Notes: generated from the letters alone by a model not told the origin. Shown: positions 17,522-27,292, numbered from the stretch's first letter. The stretch is DNA of 64,000 nt from Hephaestia sp. MAHUQ-44 (GCF_023806085.1 NZ_JAMSLX010000012.1:32896-96895), one strand, 5' to 3'. Numbers and translations are program-made.

Positions 17522-17932
17522 ATGCGCCACCGCATCGATCCGGAACTGACGCGACGCGCGCGTGCGCTCCGCAACAACCCCACGCCGGCCGAGCAGGCGG
17601 TATGGCAACGGATCGCGCGATATCGGCCGGCCTTCACCCGCCAACTCGTGGTGTCGCCCTTCATCATCGATCTGGCGTGTCGCAAGGCGAGGCTCGGCGT
17701 CGAGTTCGATGGCAGCCAGCATGCCGAACAGGTCGAGGCCGATGCGCGCAGAACAGCATTCCTGAGCCGAAAGGGATGGCGGATTATCCGGTTGTGGAAT
17801 TCGGACGTGCTCGGCAATCCCGACGGCGCCGTCCTGCACATCCTAGCGGAAGCCGCCGAGTGCCTCGGCGGCACCCACCCCCAACCCCTCCCTTCCAGGG
17901 AGGGGAGATCGAGGGGGGCATGTCGGAGATAA
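17522..17932 (+). CDS. DUF559 (PD-(D/E)XK-like, Vsr-related fold) endonuclease-domain protein
   Basis: This encodes 136 residues. The family layout is complete: an N-terminal helix LRNNPTPAEQAVWQRI, then RQLVVSPFIIDLACRKARLGVEFDGSQH carrying the E-x-D-G-x-Q-H metal-site motif, and KGWRIIRLWNSDVLGN. DUF559 proteins are predicted single-domain nucleases whose role is not settled. The gene lies between inverted REP-like arms. Its last 20 or so codons (from about THPQPLPSREG) are made of the right arm, so the repeat supplies the C-terminus. It interrupts a run of acyl-CoA genes and reads as an insertion. Confidence 0.85.
   Translation: MRHRIDPELTRRARALRNNPTPAEQAVWQRIARYRPAFTRQLVVSPFIIDLACRKARLGVEFDGSQHAEQVEADARRTAFLSRKGWRIIRLWNSDVLGNPDGAVLHILAEAAECLGGTHPQPLPSREGRSRGACRR
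17873..17907. repeat. REP-like palindrome, right arm inside the DUF559 3' end
   Basis: The head ACCCACCCCCAA is followed by the palindrome CCCCTCCCTTCCAGGGAGGG. It is inverted relative to 17452-17489, about 383 nt away. It matches the right arm inside hrpB (38070-38104) essentially base for base. Confidence 0.85.
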
Positions 17933-17960
17933 GCGTCCGCTTTCCACCAACTCCAGCCCC

Positions 17961-18743
17961 TCAATCCTCGAACACCGCCGCGCGCTTCGCCATATTCGCC
18001 GCCACCGCTTCCATCATATTGGGCTGGCCGATCACCTTCACCTGTTCCTCGGTCTCCGCGGCCAGCATCGCGCGCGGATCGGCGTCGTGCGCCATGTTGA
18101 GCAGCCGCTTGGCGCCGCGGATCGCGTGCGGGCTGCGGCCGGCGATCGCACGCGCGAGCGCCATCGCCTCGGCGTGCGGATCGTCCGCCAGCCGCGTGAC
18201 GAAGCCGTGCGCCAGCGCCTCGGCCGCATCGAACTCACGCGCGGTGTAAACCAATTCGCGCAGCACATCGTCGCGCACCAGAGTGCGCCAGACGGGAAAG
18301 CCCGCCATGTCGGGCACCAGCCCCCAATGCGTCTCGCGGATCGCAAAGCGCGTATCGGGCGCGGCAATGCGGATATCGGCCCCCGACATGATCTGGAAAC
18401 CGCCGCCGAAGGCAACGCCGTGAACCGCCGCGATCACCGGCATCGGCAGCATCCGCCACCCCCAGGTCACATGCTGCGGCAGGATCGCGCCATCGGCATT
18501 GCGCCCGCGCGCCGACAGCCCCGATCCGCCCGCGGCCATGCTCGCCATGTCGAGCCCCGCGCAAAACCCCCTGCCCTCCCCCGACAGCACCACGCAGCGC
18601 ACGTCGCGCCGCTGGGCAAGCGCGTCGATCGTGGCGCCGATCGCGTCGAACATCGCCGGATCGAGCGCGTTCATCTTGTCGGGCCGGGCGAGGCGGACGT
18701 CGGCGATCTGACCGACGACGGAAAGGGTGACTCGGTCGTTCAT
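17961..18743 (-). CDS. Enoyl-CoA hydratase/isomerase (crotonase) family protein
   Basis: This encodes 260 residues. Crotonase signs are RPDKMNALD near the N-terminus, the oxyanion-hole segment SGEGRGFCAGLDM, and the second oxyanion strand AVHGVAFGGGFQIMSGADIRIA. The second catalytic position shows ETHWGLVPDMAG, the usual site of the crotonase glutamates. The enzyme would hydrate or isomerise an enoyl-CoA. It reads toward the DUF559 element and is divergent from the thioesterase pair, whose start region it shares. Confidence 0.88.
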   Translation of the reverse strand: MNDRVTLSVVGQIADVRLARPDKMNALDPAMFDAIGATIDALAQRRDVRCVVLSGEGRGFCAGLDMASMAAGGSGLSARGRNADGAILPQHVTWGWRMLPMPVIAAVHGVAFGGGFQIMSGADIRIAAPDTRFAIRETHWGLVPDMAGFPVWRTLVRDDVLRELVYTAREFDAAEALAHGFVTRLADDPHAEAMALARAIAGRSPHAIRGAKRLLNMAHDADPRAMLAAETEEQVKVIGQPNMMEAVAANMAKRAAVFED

Positions 18744-18847
18744 GGACGAAGGCTATCCGGATGACAGCGCCGCTTCAATCCGCGACCGCGCGCGGGTGGG
18801 CCGGGGCGCTTGGCGAACACCATGCGGCGCGTGTAACAGGCGCGACG

Positions 18848-19297
18848 ATGACCGCCTTTCCATCCTTCGATCCCGAACGCTTCCTCGCCCCCGGTCTGGG
18901 CGGGCACAGCGGGTTGCTGGGGATCACGCACCACGCGCACGGCGACGATTGGGTCGAGCTTGCGCTGCCTTATAGTGAAGCCCTGATCGGCGATGTCGAC
19001 TCCGGGGTACTCGCCTCGGGGCCGATCCTGTCGATGATGGATATGGCGACCAGCATGGCGATCTGGCTCAAGCGCGGCCAGTTCCGTCCGCAGGCCACGC
19101 TCGATCTGCGGATCGATTATCTCCGCCCCGCGACCCCCGGCAAGACGGTGATCGGCCGCGGCGAATGCTATCGCATCACGCGCAACATCGCCTTCATCCG
19201 CGGCCAGGCGCACGACGGCGACGCGCATGATCCGCTCGCACATGTCGCCGGCACCTATATGTTCCTCGACCTGCCCGGCGCGGAGATCAAAGCGTGA
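18848..19297 (+). CDS. PaaI-type hotdog thioesterase (first of pair)
   Basis: This encodes 149 residues from ATG 18848; a longer frame to 18761 is unlikely. The hotdog-fold helix segment SGPILSMMDMATSMAIW and the strand TLDLRIDYLRPATPGKTVIGRGEC fit the PaaI/acyl-CoA thioesterase family, which hydrolyses acyl-CoA to acid and CoA. Its stop overlaps the GTG start of a second hotdog gene, so the two products may form a heteromer. The substrate is unknown; the neighbourhood suggests acyl-CoA turnover. Confidence 0.82.
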   Translation: MTAFPSFDPERFLAPGLGGHSGLLGITHHAHGDDWVELALPYSEALIGDVDSGVLASGPILSMMDMATSMAIWLKRGQFRPQATLDLRIDYLRPATPGKTVIGRGECYRITRNIAFIRGQAHDGDAHDPLAHVAGTYMFLDLPGAEIKA

Positions 19298-19677
19298 CGC
19301 TGCCGCCTTATGCTCAACTGCTCGGCCTTTCGGTCGAACCCGGCGATGGCAGCGCCCCGGTGCTGGTCATGCCCTTTTCCGACGACGTGCTCGGCCGCCC
19401 CGGCTTCCTCCACGGCGGCGCGATCGGCGGGCTGCTCGAAATGGCGGCGATCGTCGCGCTCCACACCGCGCTCGAAGAGGAGGGCGGCGGCCGGATCAAG
19501 CCGATCAACGTCACCGTCGATTACATGCGCGGCGGCCGCGAAAAGGAAACGCGCGCGCAGGGGATCGTCACCCGGCTGGGTACGCGCGTCGCCAATGTCG
19601 AGGCGAGCGCCTGGCAGGACGATCCCGCCAGGCCGATCGCCTCGGCACGGATGAACTATCTGATCGTCCGCGGGTAG
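19294..19677 (+). CDS. PaaI-type hotdog thioesterase (second of pair)
   Basis: This encodes 127 residues, starting at a GTG that overlaps the upstream TGA (GTGA). The signature GFLHGGAIGGLLEMAAIVAL is the HGG-containing helix of PaaI-like thioesterases. INVTVDYMRGGREKETRAQG supplies the following strands. It keeps the HGG motif that its partner lacks, so this subunit is more likely to be catalytic. Both would act in the cytosol on acyl-CoA. Confidence 0.83.
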   Translation: MTLPPYAQLLGLSVEPGDGSAPVLVMPFSDDVLGRPGFLHGGAIGGLLEMAAIVALHTALEEEGGGRIKPINVTVDYMRGGREKETRAQGIVTRLGTRVANVEASAWQDDPARPIASARMNYLIVRG

Positions 19678-19691
19678 GCGGGCCGGACCTT

Positions 19692-20942
19692 TCAGCCCTT
19701 CGGCGTCAGTCGTTCGAGCGCCCCGTCATCCTGAAGCAGCCAGATCGCCCCGTCGGGCGCCTGGATCACGTCGCGGATGCGCGCGCCCATATCCCATTGT
19801 TCGGCGGGTCTTGGTGCGTCGCCGCTCAAGTCGACGCGGACCAGCGCCTGTGCCGAAAGCGCGGCGAGGAACGCCGACCCCTTATATTGCGGGAACATGT
19901 CACCGGTATAGATGATCATCCCGCCCGGCGAGATCGACGGGTTCCACCACAGTTTCGGCGCCTCGAATTCGGGCTTGCTCGGATGATCGGGGATCGGCTG
20001 GTCGCTGTAATTGTCGCCGTTCGACACCACCGGCCAGCCGTAATTCTTCCCCGGTTCGATCAGATTGAGTTCGTCGCCCCCCTTCGGCCCCATTTCGGTT
20101 TCCCACAGCCGCCCGTCGGGGGCGAAGGCGAGGCCGTAGGGATTGCGGTGCCCCATGCTCCACGTCATCGCGCGGACGCCGCCCGCGGCGTACATCGGAT
20201 TGCCCGGCGCGGCCTTGCCGTCGAGCGTCAGCCGCAGGATCTTGCCGAGCAATTGGTCGGGGTCCTGCGCGGGTGAGAAACGCTGCCGCTCGCCCGCGCT
20301 CAGGAACAGATGTTGACCATCAGGCGAAAAGGCGATGCGCGCGCCGAAATGCCCGCCCGGCCCGTTCGAACCCGACCGCCAGATCACCGACACATGGCGC
20401 AGCGCGGCGTGCGCGGGGTTGGGGGCAACCAACGTGCCCCGGGCAAGCGCCAGCGCACTCCCCTTCTCGCCGGGTTCGGAATAGGTGAGATAGACGTGCT
20501 TGCTGTCGGCGAAATCGGGCGCGATCGCGACGTCGAGCAACCCGCCCTGTCCGCCGGCCTCGACCTTGGGCACCCCGCTCACCGTCACCACCGATCCATC
20601 GGCGTGGCGCAGCTTCAACGTCCCCGCCTTTTCGGTGACAAGCAGACTACCGCCGGGGAGGAACTCCATCCCGAACGGCTCCTCGAACTGGCCGATTTTC
20701 TCGACCGTAAAGGGCCCCGCGGTCGCGGGCAGGTTCGCCTTGCCATCGGTTGCGGGCACGTTGACGATCGCGGTATCCAGCGGTGCGTTGCGGGGCACCG
20801 GCTGGCTCGCCGAGGCGGGCTGGGGCGGCACGAAAGCCTGCCCGGCCGCACCCGACGCGGCGTCGGTCGCGGACTGGCCCTGCGGCTGGGCGGAACAGGC
20901 GGTGCCGAGGAACAATGTGGCAAGCGCGAGGCGACGAATCAT
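19692..20942 (-). CDS. PQQ-dependent sugar dehydrogenase-type lipoprotein (Asd/YliI family)
   Basis: This encodes 416 residues from ATG 20942. The signal peptide ends in the lipobox FLGTAC, so the protein is probably anchored to a membrane as a lipoprotein. The mature part is a six-bladed beta-propeller of the soluble glucose/sorbosone dehydrogenase type. It contains LDVAIAPDFADS, NGPGGHFGARIAFSPDG, WSMGHRNPYGLAFAPDG, and WETEMGPKGGDELN with GKNYGWP. Relatives oxidise aldose sugars with PQQ in the periplasm; the substrate is uncertain. It is convergent with the thioesterase pair and divergent from rimP. Confidence 0.88.
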   Translation of the reverse strand: MIRRLALATLFLGTACSAQPQGQSATDAASGAAGQAFVPPQPASASQPVPRNAPLDTAIVNVPATDGKANLPATAGPFTVEKIGQFEEPFGMEFLPGGSLLVTEKAGTLKLRHADGSVVTVSGVPKVEAGGQGGLLDVAIAPDFADSKHVYLTYSEPGEKGSALALARGTLVAPNPAHAALRHVSVIWRSGSNGPGGHFGARIAFSPDGQHLFLSAGERQRFSPAQDPDQLLGKILRLTLDGKAAPGNPMYAAGGVRAMTWSMGHRNPYGLAFAPDGRLWETEMGPKGGDELNLIEPGKNYGWPVVSNGDNYSDQPIPDHPSKPEFEAPKLWWNPSISPGGMIIYTGDMFPQYKGSAFLAALSAQALVRVDLSGDAPRPAEQWDMGARIRDVIQAPDGAIWLLQDDGALERLTPKG

Positions 20943-21134
20943 GGCGGGCCTTTCGAAAACGGGGCGGGCGAACCCGCGACTCGACGGCAACCAACCATGG
21001 TTGCGGCCGGTGCGCAACGTGCTTGCCAGCGCGCAGCGAGGCGCCTATATCCCGACTGTTCTCTTACATCGTCAGGTGAGGAGGTCGGAGCCACCCGGTT
21101 CCGGCGCCGACGCCTCACGCCCATTGGAGCAAGC

Positions 21135-21677
21135 ATGGCGGACATCGCCCGATTGACGCAGATGATCGAACCCGAAGCGCAGGCTCTCGGTTTCGCGCTC
21201 GTGCGCGTCAAGATGTATGGCGGCGTCTCCGATCCCACGCTTCAGGTGATGGCCGAGCGCCCCGATACCCGCCAGCTCACGATCGACGATTGCGCGGCGC
21301 TGTCGCGCGGCATTTCGGATCGGCTCGACGAGGCCGAGGCGGCGGGCAAGGACCCGATCGACGGGGCCTATCGGCTCGAGGTCAGCTCGCCGGGCATCGA
21401 TCGCCCGCTCACGCGCGTGCAGGATTATGACGATTGGAAGGGCCATGACGCGCGGCTGCACCTCGCCCGGCCGATTGACGGGCGCAAGCAGCTCACCGGT
21501 ATCCTGCTCGGGCTCGACGCCGGGCGCGTCGTGATCGACGTGAAGAAATTTCAGACAATGACGGTCGATTTTGCCGACATCGCGGACGCCAAGCTGCTGA
21601 TGACCGACAAATTGATCGCCGCAACCCAACCCCTGTCCGCCGAAGGTGCGGACAAGGTTATCGAAGTGGAAGGATAA
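21135..21677 (+). CDS. rimP: Ribosome maturation factor RimP
   Basis: This encodes 180 residues from ATG 21135 with GGAG five bases upstream. RimP assists 30S subunit maturation. Conserved segments are the N-terminal IEPEAQALGFALVRVKM, the middle YRLEVSSPGIDRPL and the C-terminal SH3-like part GLDAGRVVIDVKKFQTMTVDFADIADAKL. It is the first gene of the rimP-nusA-ylxR-infB-rbfA run, with a 6-nt gap to nusA. Confidence 0.95.
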   Translation: MADIARLTQMIEPEAQALGFALVRVKMYGGVSDPTLQVMAERPDTRQLTIDDCAALSRGISDRLDEAEAAGKDPIDGAYRLEVSSPGIDRPLTRVQDYDDWKGHDARLHLARPIDGRKQLTGILLGLDAGRVVIDVKKFQTMTVDFADIADAKLLMTDKLIAATQPLSAEGADKVIEVEG

Positions 21678-21683
21678 GTCCCG

Positions 21684-23333
21684 ATGGCCACCGCCGTTTC
21701 CGCCAACAAGGCCGAGCTGCTCGCGATCGCCGATTCGGTTGCGCGCGAAAAGCTGATCGACAAGGCGATCGTCGTCGAAGCGCTCGAGGAAGCGATCCAG
21801 CGCGCCGCCAAGACGCGCTACGGCGCCGAGAACGACATTCGCGCCAAGCTCGATCCCAATTCGGGCGACCTGCGCTTGTGGCGCGTCGTCGAAGTGGTCG
21901 AGGCGGTCGATGATTATTTCAAACAGGTCTCGGTCAAGGATGCGCAGAAGCTCCAGCCGGGCGCGGTCGTCGGCGATTATATCGTCGATCCGCTGCCCCC
22001 GATCGAGTTCGGCCGCATCCAGGCGCAGGCCTCGAAGCAGATCATCTTCCAGAAGGTCCGCGACGCCGAGCGCGAGCGCCAGTTCGAGGAATTCAAGGAT
22101 CGCGTCGGCGAGATCATCACCGGCGTCGTCAAGCGCGTCGAATTCGGCCATGTCGTCGTCGATCTCGGCCGCGCCGAGGGCGTCATCCGCCGCGACGCGC
22201 AGATCCCGCGCGAGGTGGTGCGCGTCAACGATCGCATCCGCAGCCTGATCTTCAAGGTCGTGCGCGAGAATCGCGGGCCGCAGATCTTCCTTTCCCGCGC
22301 GCACCCCGACTTCATGAAGAAGCTGTTCGCGCAGGAAGTCCCCGAGATCTACGACGGCATCATCGAGATCAAGGCGGCGGCGCGCGATCCGGGCAGCCGC
22401 GCGAAGATCGGCGTCATCAGCCACGATTCGTCGATCGATCCGGTCGGCGCGTGCGTCGGCATGAAGGGCAGCCGCGTTCAGGCGGTGGTCCAGGAGATGC
22501 AGGGCGAGAAGATCGACATCATCCCCTGGTCGCCCGATACCGCGACCTTCATCGTCAACGCGCTCCAGCCCGCGAGCGTCAGCCGCGTCGTGCTCGACGA
22601 AGAGGAAGACCGCATCGAAGTCGTGGTGCCCGACGATCAGCTCAGCCTGGCGATCGGCCGTCGCGGCCAGAATGTGCGCCTCGCCTCGCAGCTCACTGGC
22701 AAGGCGATCGACATCCTGACCGAGGATGACGCGAGCGAGAAGCGCCAGCGCGAGTTCCTCGAACGCTCCGAGCTGTTCCAGCGCGAGCTCGACGTCGACG
22801 AGACGCTCGCCCAGCTCCTCGTCGCCGAGGGCTTCGGCGCGCTCGAGGAAGTCGCTTATGTCGAGCCCGGCGAAATCGCGAGCATCGAAGGCTTCGACGA
22901 GGAACTCGCCGCCGAGCTGCAGAGCCGCGCGGCCGAGGCGCTCGAACGCCGCGAGGCCGCCGCACGCGAGGAACGCAAAAGCCTCGGCGTCGAGGATGCG
23001 CTGATCGACATGCCGTATCTGACCGAGCCGATGCTCGTCACGCTCGGCAAGGCGGGCATCCGCACGCTCGACGACCTCGCCGATCTCGCGACCGACGAAC
23101 TCGTCCAGAAAAAGCGCGTCGAGCCGCGCCGCCGCCAGGAAACGCGCGAGCGTACCGAGGACAAGGGCGGCGTGCTCGCCGAATACGGCCTGAGCGACGA
23201 GCAGGGCAACGAGATCATCATGGCCGCCCGCGCGCACTGGTTCGAGGACGAAGCCCCCGCCGCCGAGGCGGATGCACCGGCTGGCCCGGCATCCGACAAT
23301 GGGGAGGACGCGAATGCGGAACCTTCCCAATGA
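21684..23333 (+). CDS. nusA: Transcription termination/antitermination factor NusA
   Basis: This encodes 549 residues. Domains in order are the N-terminal RNA-polymerase-binding domain (1-130), S1 (about 135-200), and KH1 and KH2 (about 230-345, with GACVGMKGSRVQAVVQE and AIGRRGQNVRLASQLTG). Two helix-hairpin acidic C-terminal repeats follow (about 365-500). The tail is very acidic (EDEAPAAEADAP). It binds RNA polymerase and rRNA leader transcripts. It sits between rimP and the YlxR gene as in most bacteria. Confidence 0.96.
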   Translation: MATAVSANKAELLAIADSVAREKLIDKAIVVEALEEAIQRAAKTRYGAENDIRAKLDPNSGDLRLWRVVEVVEAVDDYFKQVSVKDAQKLQPGAVVGDYIVDPLPPIEFGRIQAQASKQIIFQKVRDAERERQFEEFKDRVGEIITGVVKRVEFGHVVVDLGRAEGVIRRDAQIPREVVRVNDRIRSLIFKVVRENRGPQIFLSRAHPDFMKKLFAQEVPEIYDGIIEIKAAARDPGSRAKIGVISHDSSIDPVGACVGMKGSRVQAVVQEMQGEKIDIIPWSPDTATFIVNALQPASVSRVVLDEEEDRIEVVVPDDQLSLAIGRRGQNVRLASQLTGKAIDILTEDDASEKRQREFLERSELFQRELDVDETLAQLLVAEGFGALEEVAYVEPGEIASIEGFDEELAAELQSRAAEALERREAAAREERKSLGVEDALIDMPYLTEPMLVTLGKAGIRTLDDLADLATDELVQKKRVEPRRRQETRERTEDKGGVLAEYGLSDEQGNEIIMAARAHWFEDEAPAAEADAPAGPASDNGEDANAEPSQ

Positions 23334-23399
23334 GACGCTAAGGCGTAACGCGACCGCAATCGGGCCGTTTCCTACGCCTCCCTGCATCGGGAGGCGTGG

Positions 23400-24104
23400 A
23401 TGAACGCCCCTGTCCGCAAGTGCATCCTCTCCGGCGATCGCGAGCCGCGCGGCGAGCTGATCCGACTAGCGCTCGGCCCTGACGGCCGGATATTGCCCGA
23501 CGTCCGCGCCAAGGCGCCGGGGCGCGGCGCGTGGATCGGGGTGACCCGGCGCGAGCTTGAGCAAGCGATGGCCAAGGGGCGTCTGCGTGGCGCGCTGGCG
23601 CGCGCGTTCAAGACCGGCGCCCTCACCATCCCCGACGATCTGCCCGCGCGGATCGCCGATGCCCTGCACAAGACCACGCTCGATCGGCTGGGGCTCGAGG
23701 CACGCGCCGGCCATCTCGTGATCGGCAGCGAGCGGATCGAGGCCGCCGCCCGATCGGGCAAGCTCCACCTGCTGTTCCACGCCGCCGATGCGAGTGTCGA
23801 CGGCAACCGCAAACTCGATTCCGCATGGCGGGTCGGCCGCGATGCCGAAGGAAGTGATTTGCGGGGGTTGGTTCTTCCGCTTGGACGCGCCATATTGTCT
23901 TTGGCCCTTGGCCGCGAAAATGTGGTACATGGCGGCCTGACCGACCCCGATGCCGCCCGGCGATTGCGCGCAACGCTCGACCGCTGGCTGTATTTTATCG
24001 GACCCGACGAACACGCGGTAACTTGCGAAACGATCTCGCAAGAGCCATCGGCGTTTGAAACAGGCGGGTCCGCACCGGCCGACGATACGACACGAGGATT
24101 TTGA
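23400..24104 (+). CDS. YlxR/DUF448 RNA-binding protein with L7Ae-like domain
   Basis: This encodes 234 residues. The N-terminal YlxR domain shows PVRKCILSGDREPRGELIRLALGPDGRILPD and the GRGAW segment. The second half (about 95-190) resembles a ribosomal L7Ae/L30e fold. YlxR (RnpM) of Bacillus binds the RNase P RNA; whether that holds here is unknown. The alphaproteobacterial protein is usually this longer two-domain form. Its TGA directly abuts the GTG start of infB. Confidence 0.87.
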   Translation: MNAPVRKCILSGDREPRGELIRLALGPDGRILPDVRAKAPGRGAWIGVTRRELEQAMAKGRLRGALARAFKTGALTIPDDLPARIADALHKTTLDRLGLEARAGHLVIGSERIEAAARSGKLHLLFHAADASVDGNRKLDSAWRVGRDAEGSDLRGLVLPLGRAILSLALGRENVVHGGLTDPDAARRLRATLDRWLYFIGPDEHAVTCETISQEPSAFETGGSAPADDTTRGF

Positions 24105-26726
24105 GTGAGCGATACGGACAACGACAAGCCGAAACTGGGCGCCCGCGCGCCGCTGGGCCTCAAGCGCACGGTCGAGACAGGCAAGGTGAAGCAGAGCTTC
24201 AGCCATGGCCGCTCGAACACCGTGGTGGTTGAGGTCAAGCGTCGTCGCATCCTGGGCAAGCCCGGCGAGGCAGAGGCGCCGCGGGTCGAGGCCGAGGCCG
24301 AGGTCGCCCCACCGCCGCCGCCCGCTCCCAGGCCCGTACCGGTACGCCCCGCGCCATCGAACGAGACGCCGCGCGAGCGCCAGGAGCGGATGCTGCGCGA
24401 GGCCGAAGAACAGCGCATGACCGCGCTCGAGGAAGCCCGTCGTCGCGAAGATCGCGAAAAGGCCGAGGCGGCCGAGGAAGAGCAGCGCCGCATCGAGCGC
24501 AACAAGCGCGAGGCCGAAGCCAAATCGGCAGAACCCGAAGCGCCGGCCGAGCCGACGCCGCTGGCCGCGCCGGTCGCTGAAACGCCCAAGCCGACCCCCG
24601 CCCCCGCGCCGGCGCCCACCCCGGCGCCTGTCGTGCGGCGCGAGTTGCAGCTCGACGATTCGCTGCCGGCCCCGCGTCGGTTCACGCCCGTTCAGCGCCC
24701 CGAGCGCCCGCAGCCGGCCCCCGCGCGCCGGGCCGAACCCGACGTTTCGGGGCCGCCCTCGGCGAGCAAGCGGCAGGAACAACCCGCCAGCAAGCCTGCG
24801 CGGGATCAGCGCAAGGAACGTGACGATCAGCGTCGCTCCGGCAAGCTCACCGTCAACCGCGCGCTCGGTGGTGACGACGGCGCGCGCGCGCGCAGTCTCG
24901 CCGCGCTCAAGCGCGCGCGAGAGAAGGAACGCCGCAGCCATTCCGGCCCGCGCGAGGCGCAGGCCAAGCAGGTCCGCGACGTCGTCGTGCCCGAAGCGAT
25001 CACCGTTCAGGAACTCGCCAATCGCATGGCCGAGAAGGGCGCCGACCTGGTGAAGGCGCTGTTCAAGATGGGCATGCCCGTCACGGTCAACCAGTCGATC
25101 GATCAGGACACCGCCGAACTGCTGGTGACCGAATTCGGCCACAACGTGAAGCGCGTGTCCGAATCGGATATCGATCTGTCGCTCGACACCGTCGATGACG
25201 CCGACGAGGCGCTCGAGCCGCGTGCCCCGGTCGTCACGATCATGGGCCATGTCGATCACGGCAAGACGAGCCTGCTCGATGCGCTGCGCGGCACCGGCGT
25301 CGCCTCGGGCGAGGCCGGCGGCATCACGCAGCATATCGGCGCCTATCAGGTGACGCTGAAGGACAAGTCGAAGATCACCTTCCTCGACACGCCGGGCCAC
25401 GAGGCCTTTACCGAGATGCGCGCCCGCGGCGCGGGCATCACCGATATCGTCATCCTGGTGGTGGCGGCCGATGACGGGCTGATGCCGCAGACGATCGAGG
25501 CGATCAACCACACCAAGGCGGCCGGCGTGCCGATGATCGTGGCGATCAACAAGATCGACAAGGAAGAAGCCAATCCGCAGCGCGTGCGCGAACGTCTGCT
25601 CGAACACGAAGTGATCGTCGAGGCCATGTCGGGCGACGTGCAGGATGTCGAGGTTTCGGCGCTCAAGAAGACCGGGCTCGATCAGTTGATCGAGAAGATC
25701 CAGCTTCAGGCCGAATTGCTCGAACTCAAGGCCAATCCGAACCGCGACGCCGAAGGCACCGTGATCGAGGCCAAGCTCGACAAGGGCCGCGGGCCGGTGG
25801 CGACCGTGCTCGTCAACCGCGGCACGCTCAGGGTCGGCGACGTGTTCGTGGTCGGCGCCGAAAGCGGCAAGGTTCGCGCGCTGATCGACGACAAGGGGCG
25901 TCAGGTGAAGGAAGCCGGCCCCTCGGTGCCGGTCGAAGTGCTCGGGCTGTCGGGCGTGCCGTCGGCCGGCGATCCGCTCCAGGTCGTCGAAAACGAAGCG
26001 CGTGCCCGCGAGGTCGCCGAATATCGCCAGAGCGTGCTGCTGCAAAAGCGGACCGCGCAGGCGCCGGCGAGCCTCGAGACCATGTTCAGTGCGCTCAAGG
26101 ACAAGAAGGCGATCGAATATCCGCTCGTCATCAAGGGCGATACGCAAGGCACGGTCGAGGCGATCGTGAGCAGCCTCAACAAGCTGTCGACCGACGATAT
26201 CAAGGTGCGCATCCTGCACTCGGGTGTCGGCGGCATCACCGAGAGCGACGTGACGCTGGCCGGGGCCTCGGGCGCACCGATCATCGGCTTCAACGTCCGT
26301 GCCAACGCCAAGGCGCGCGAGATCGCCACGCGGCAAGGCGTCGCGCTCAAATATTACGACATCATCTACGATCTGATCGACGAGATCAGGGCCGGGATGG
26401 CGGGCGAACTCGGCCCCGAAGCGTTCGAGACGGTGGTCGGTCGCGCCGAAATCCGCGAGGTGTTCTCGGCCGGCAAGCACGGCAAGGCGGCGGGTCTGCT
26501 GGTCACCGAAGGCGCGATCCGCAAGGCCTTGAAGGCACGCATCACCCGTGAGGATGTCATCATCTATCAGGGCGAGATCGCGTCGCTCCGGCGCTTCAAG
26601 GATGATGTCGCCGAAGTCCGCGCCGGGCTCGAATGCGGTGTCACCTTCACGCAGAACTTCACCGACATCAAACCGGGCGACTTCCTCGAAACGTTCGAAG
26701 TCGAGCTGCGCGAACGGACGCTGTAG
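24105..26726 (+). CDS. infB: Translation initiation factor IF-2
   Basis: This encodes 873 residues from a GTG directly after the upstream stop. A long charged, Ala/Pro/Glu-rich N-terminal region (about 30-290) is followed by the GTPase. G1 is GHVDHGKTS (about 381), G3 is [15 protein letters not shown] and G4 is NKIDK. The C-terminal beta-barrel and fMet-tRNA binding domain contain [12 protein letters not shown]-2 brings initiator tRNA to the 30S subunit. The GTG start and zero spacing suggest tight coupling to the YlxR gene. Confidence 0.96.
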   Translation: MSDTDNDKPKLGARAPLGLKRTVETGKVKQSFSHGRSNTVVVEVKRRRILGKPGEAEAPRVEAEAEVAPPPPPAPRPVPVRPAPSNETPRERQERMLREAEEQRMTALEEARRREDREKAEAAEEEQRRIERNKREAEAKSAEPEAPAEPTPLAAPVAETPKPTPAPAPAPTPAPVVRRELQLDDSLPAPRRFTPVQRPERPQPAPARRAEPDVSGPPSASKRQEQPASKPARDQRKERDDQRRSGKLTVNRALGGDDGARARSLAALKRAREKERRSHSGPREAQAKQVRDVVVPEAITVQELANRMAEKGADLVKALFKMGMPVTVNQSIDQDTAELLVTEFGHNVKRVSESDIDLSLDTVDDADEALEPRAPVVTIMGHVDHGKTSLLDALRGTGVASGEAGGITQHIGAYQVTLKDKSKITFLDTPGHEAFTEMRARGAGITDIVILVVAADDGLMPQTIEAINHTKAAGVPMIVAINKIDKEEANPQRVRERLLEHEVIVEAMSGDVQDVEVSALKKTGLDQLIEKIQLQAELLELKANPNRDAEGTVIEAKLDKGRGPVATVLVNRGTLRVGDVFVVGAESGKVRALIDDKGRQVKEAGPSVPVEVLGLSGVPSAGDPLQVVENEARAREVAEYRQSVLLQKRTAQAPASLETMFSALKDKKAIEYPLVIKGDTQGTVEAIVSSLNKLSTDDIKVRILHSGVGGITESDVTLAGASGAPIIGFNVRANAKAREIATRQGVALKYYDIIYDLIDEIRAGMAGELGPEAFETVVGRAEIREVFSAGKHGKAAGLLVTEGAIRKALKARITREDVIIYQGEIASLRRFKDDVAEVRAGLECGVTFTQNFTDIKPGDFLETFEVELRERTL

Positions 26727-26732
26727 CAAACC

Positions 26733-26830
26733 ATCGTCATGCCGGCGAACGCCGGCATCTCGCGCCGCGGGAGCGCTTTCACCATCGCTCCCGCGGCCTG
26801 AGGCTCCGGCCCGCGCCGGGGTGATGCCGT
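26733..26830. repeat. Dispersed palindromic repeat, CGTCA-CCGG family (copy 2) with central hairpin
   Basis: The segment between infB and rbfA holds CGTCATGCCGGCGAACGCCGG at about 26735-26755, a second palindrome, and a related right end at about 26806-26826. The central stem pairs CCGCGGGAGCG with CGCTCCCGCGG (26765-26796). It is related to 16525-16617. It may act as a processing or attenuation site inside the operon. Confidence 0.65.
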
Positions 26831-26845
26831 CTTGGAGGGCGCGCC

Positions 26846-27235
26846 ATGCGAAACGAAACCCCCGAAACCCAATCGATCCGCACGCTGCGCGTCGGCGAAC
26901 AGGTGCGCCACGTGCTGTCGGACATCCTCCAGCGCGGCGACGTGCATGACGAGACGCTGGCGAAGCATCTGGTGAGCATCACCGAGGTGCGCATGTCGCC
27001 CGATCTGCGCCATGCAACGGTGTTCGTAAAACCGCTGCTCGGCAAGGACGAAGCGATAGTGCTCAAGGCGCTGCGCACCAACACCGCCTATCTCCAGCGC
27101 GAGGTTGCCCACCGCGTGCAGCAGAAATACGCCGCCAGACTCAAATTCCTCGTCGACGACAGTTTCGACGAGGGCAGCCATATCGACGCGCTGCTGCGCT
27201 CGCCCAACATCGCCCGCGACCTCGGCGAGGACTGA
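26846..27235 (+). CDS. rbfA: 30S ribosome-binding factor A
   Basis: This encodes 129 residues. RbfA binds the 30S subunit and helps 16S rRNA 5'-end maturation and cold adaptation. Visible are the N-terminal [22 protein letters not shown], the KH-like core [21 protein letters not shown], the helix [20 protein letters not shown], and the end [14 protein letters not shown]. It follows infB after a palindromic repeat, the normal order for this operon. Confidence 0.94.
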   Translation: MRNETPETQSIRTLRVGEQVRHVLSDILQRGDVHDETLAKHLVSITEVRMSPDLRHATVFVKPLLGKDEAIVLKALRTNTAYLQREVAHRVQQKYAARLKFLVDDSFDEGSHIDALLRSPNIARDLGED

Positions 27236-27292
27236 CACCCCCTCCCCCGGCGGCAATTGACCGGGGCGCGGCGCAGCGCCATGCCGATGCGC

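Noticed and set aside
21072..23387. A 771-codon minus-strand frame over rimP and nusA
   Set aside because: It is antisense to two clearly recognised genes, and the repetitive Asp/Leu/Ala product is typical of antisense GC-rich frames. The same holds for the long antisense frames over infB (23466-26729), pnp (29762-32206), parC (10824-12800) and ligA (39288-41657).
24202..24900. A repetitive coding stretch in infB that could be mistaken for a repeat region
   Set aside because: It is the charged, Ala/Pro/Glu-rich N-terminal region normal for alphaproteobacterial IF-2.
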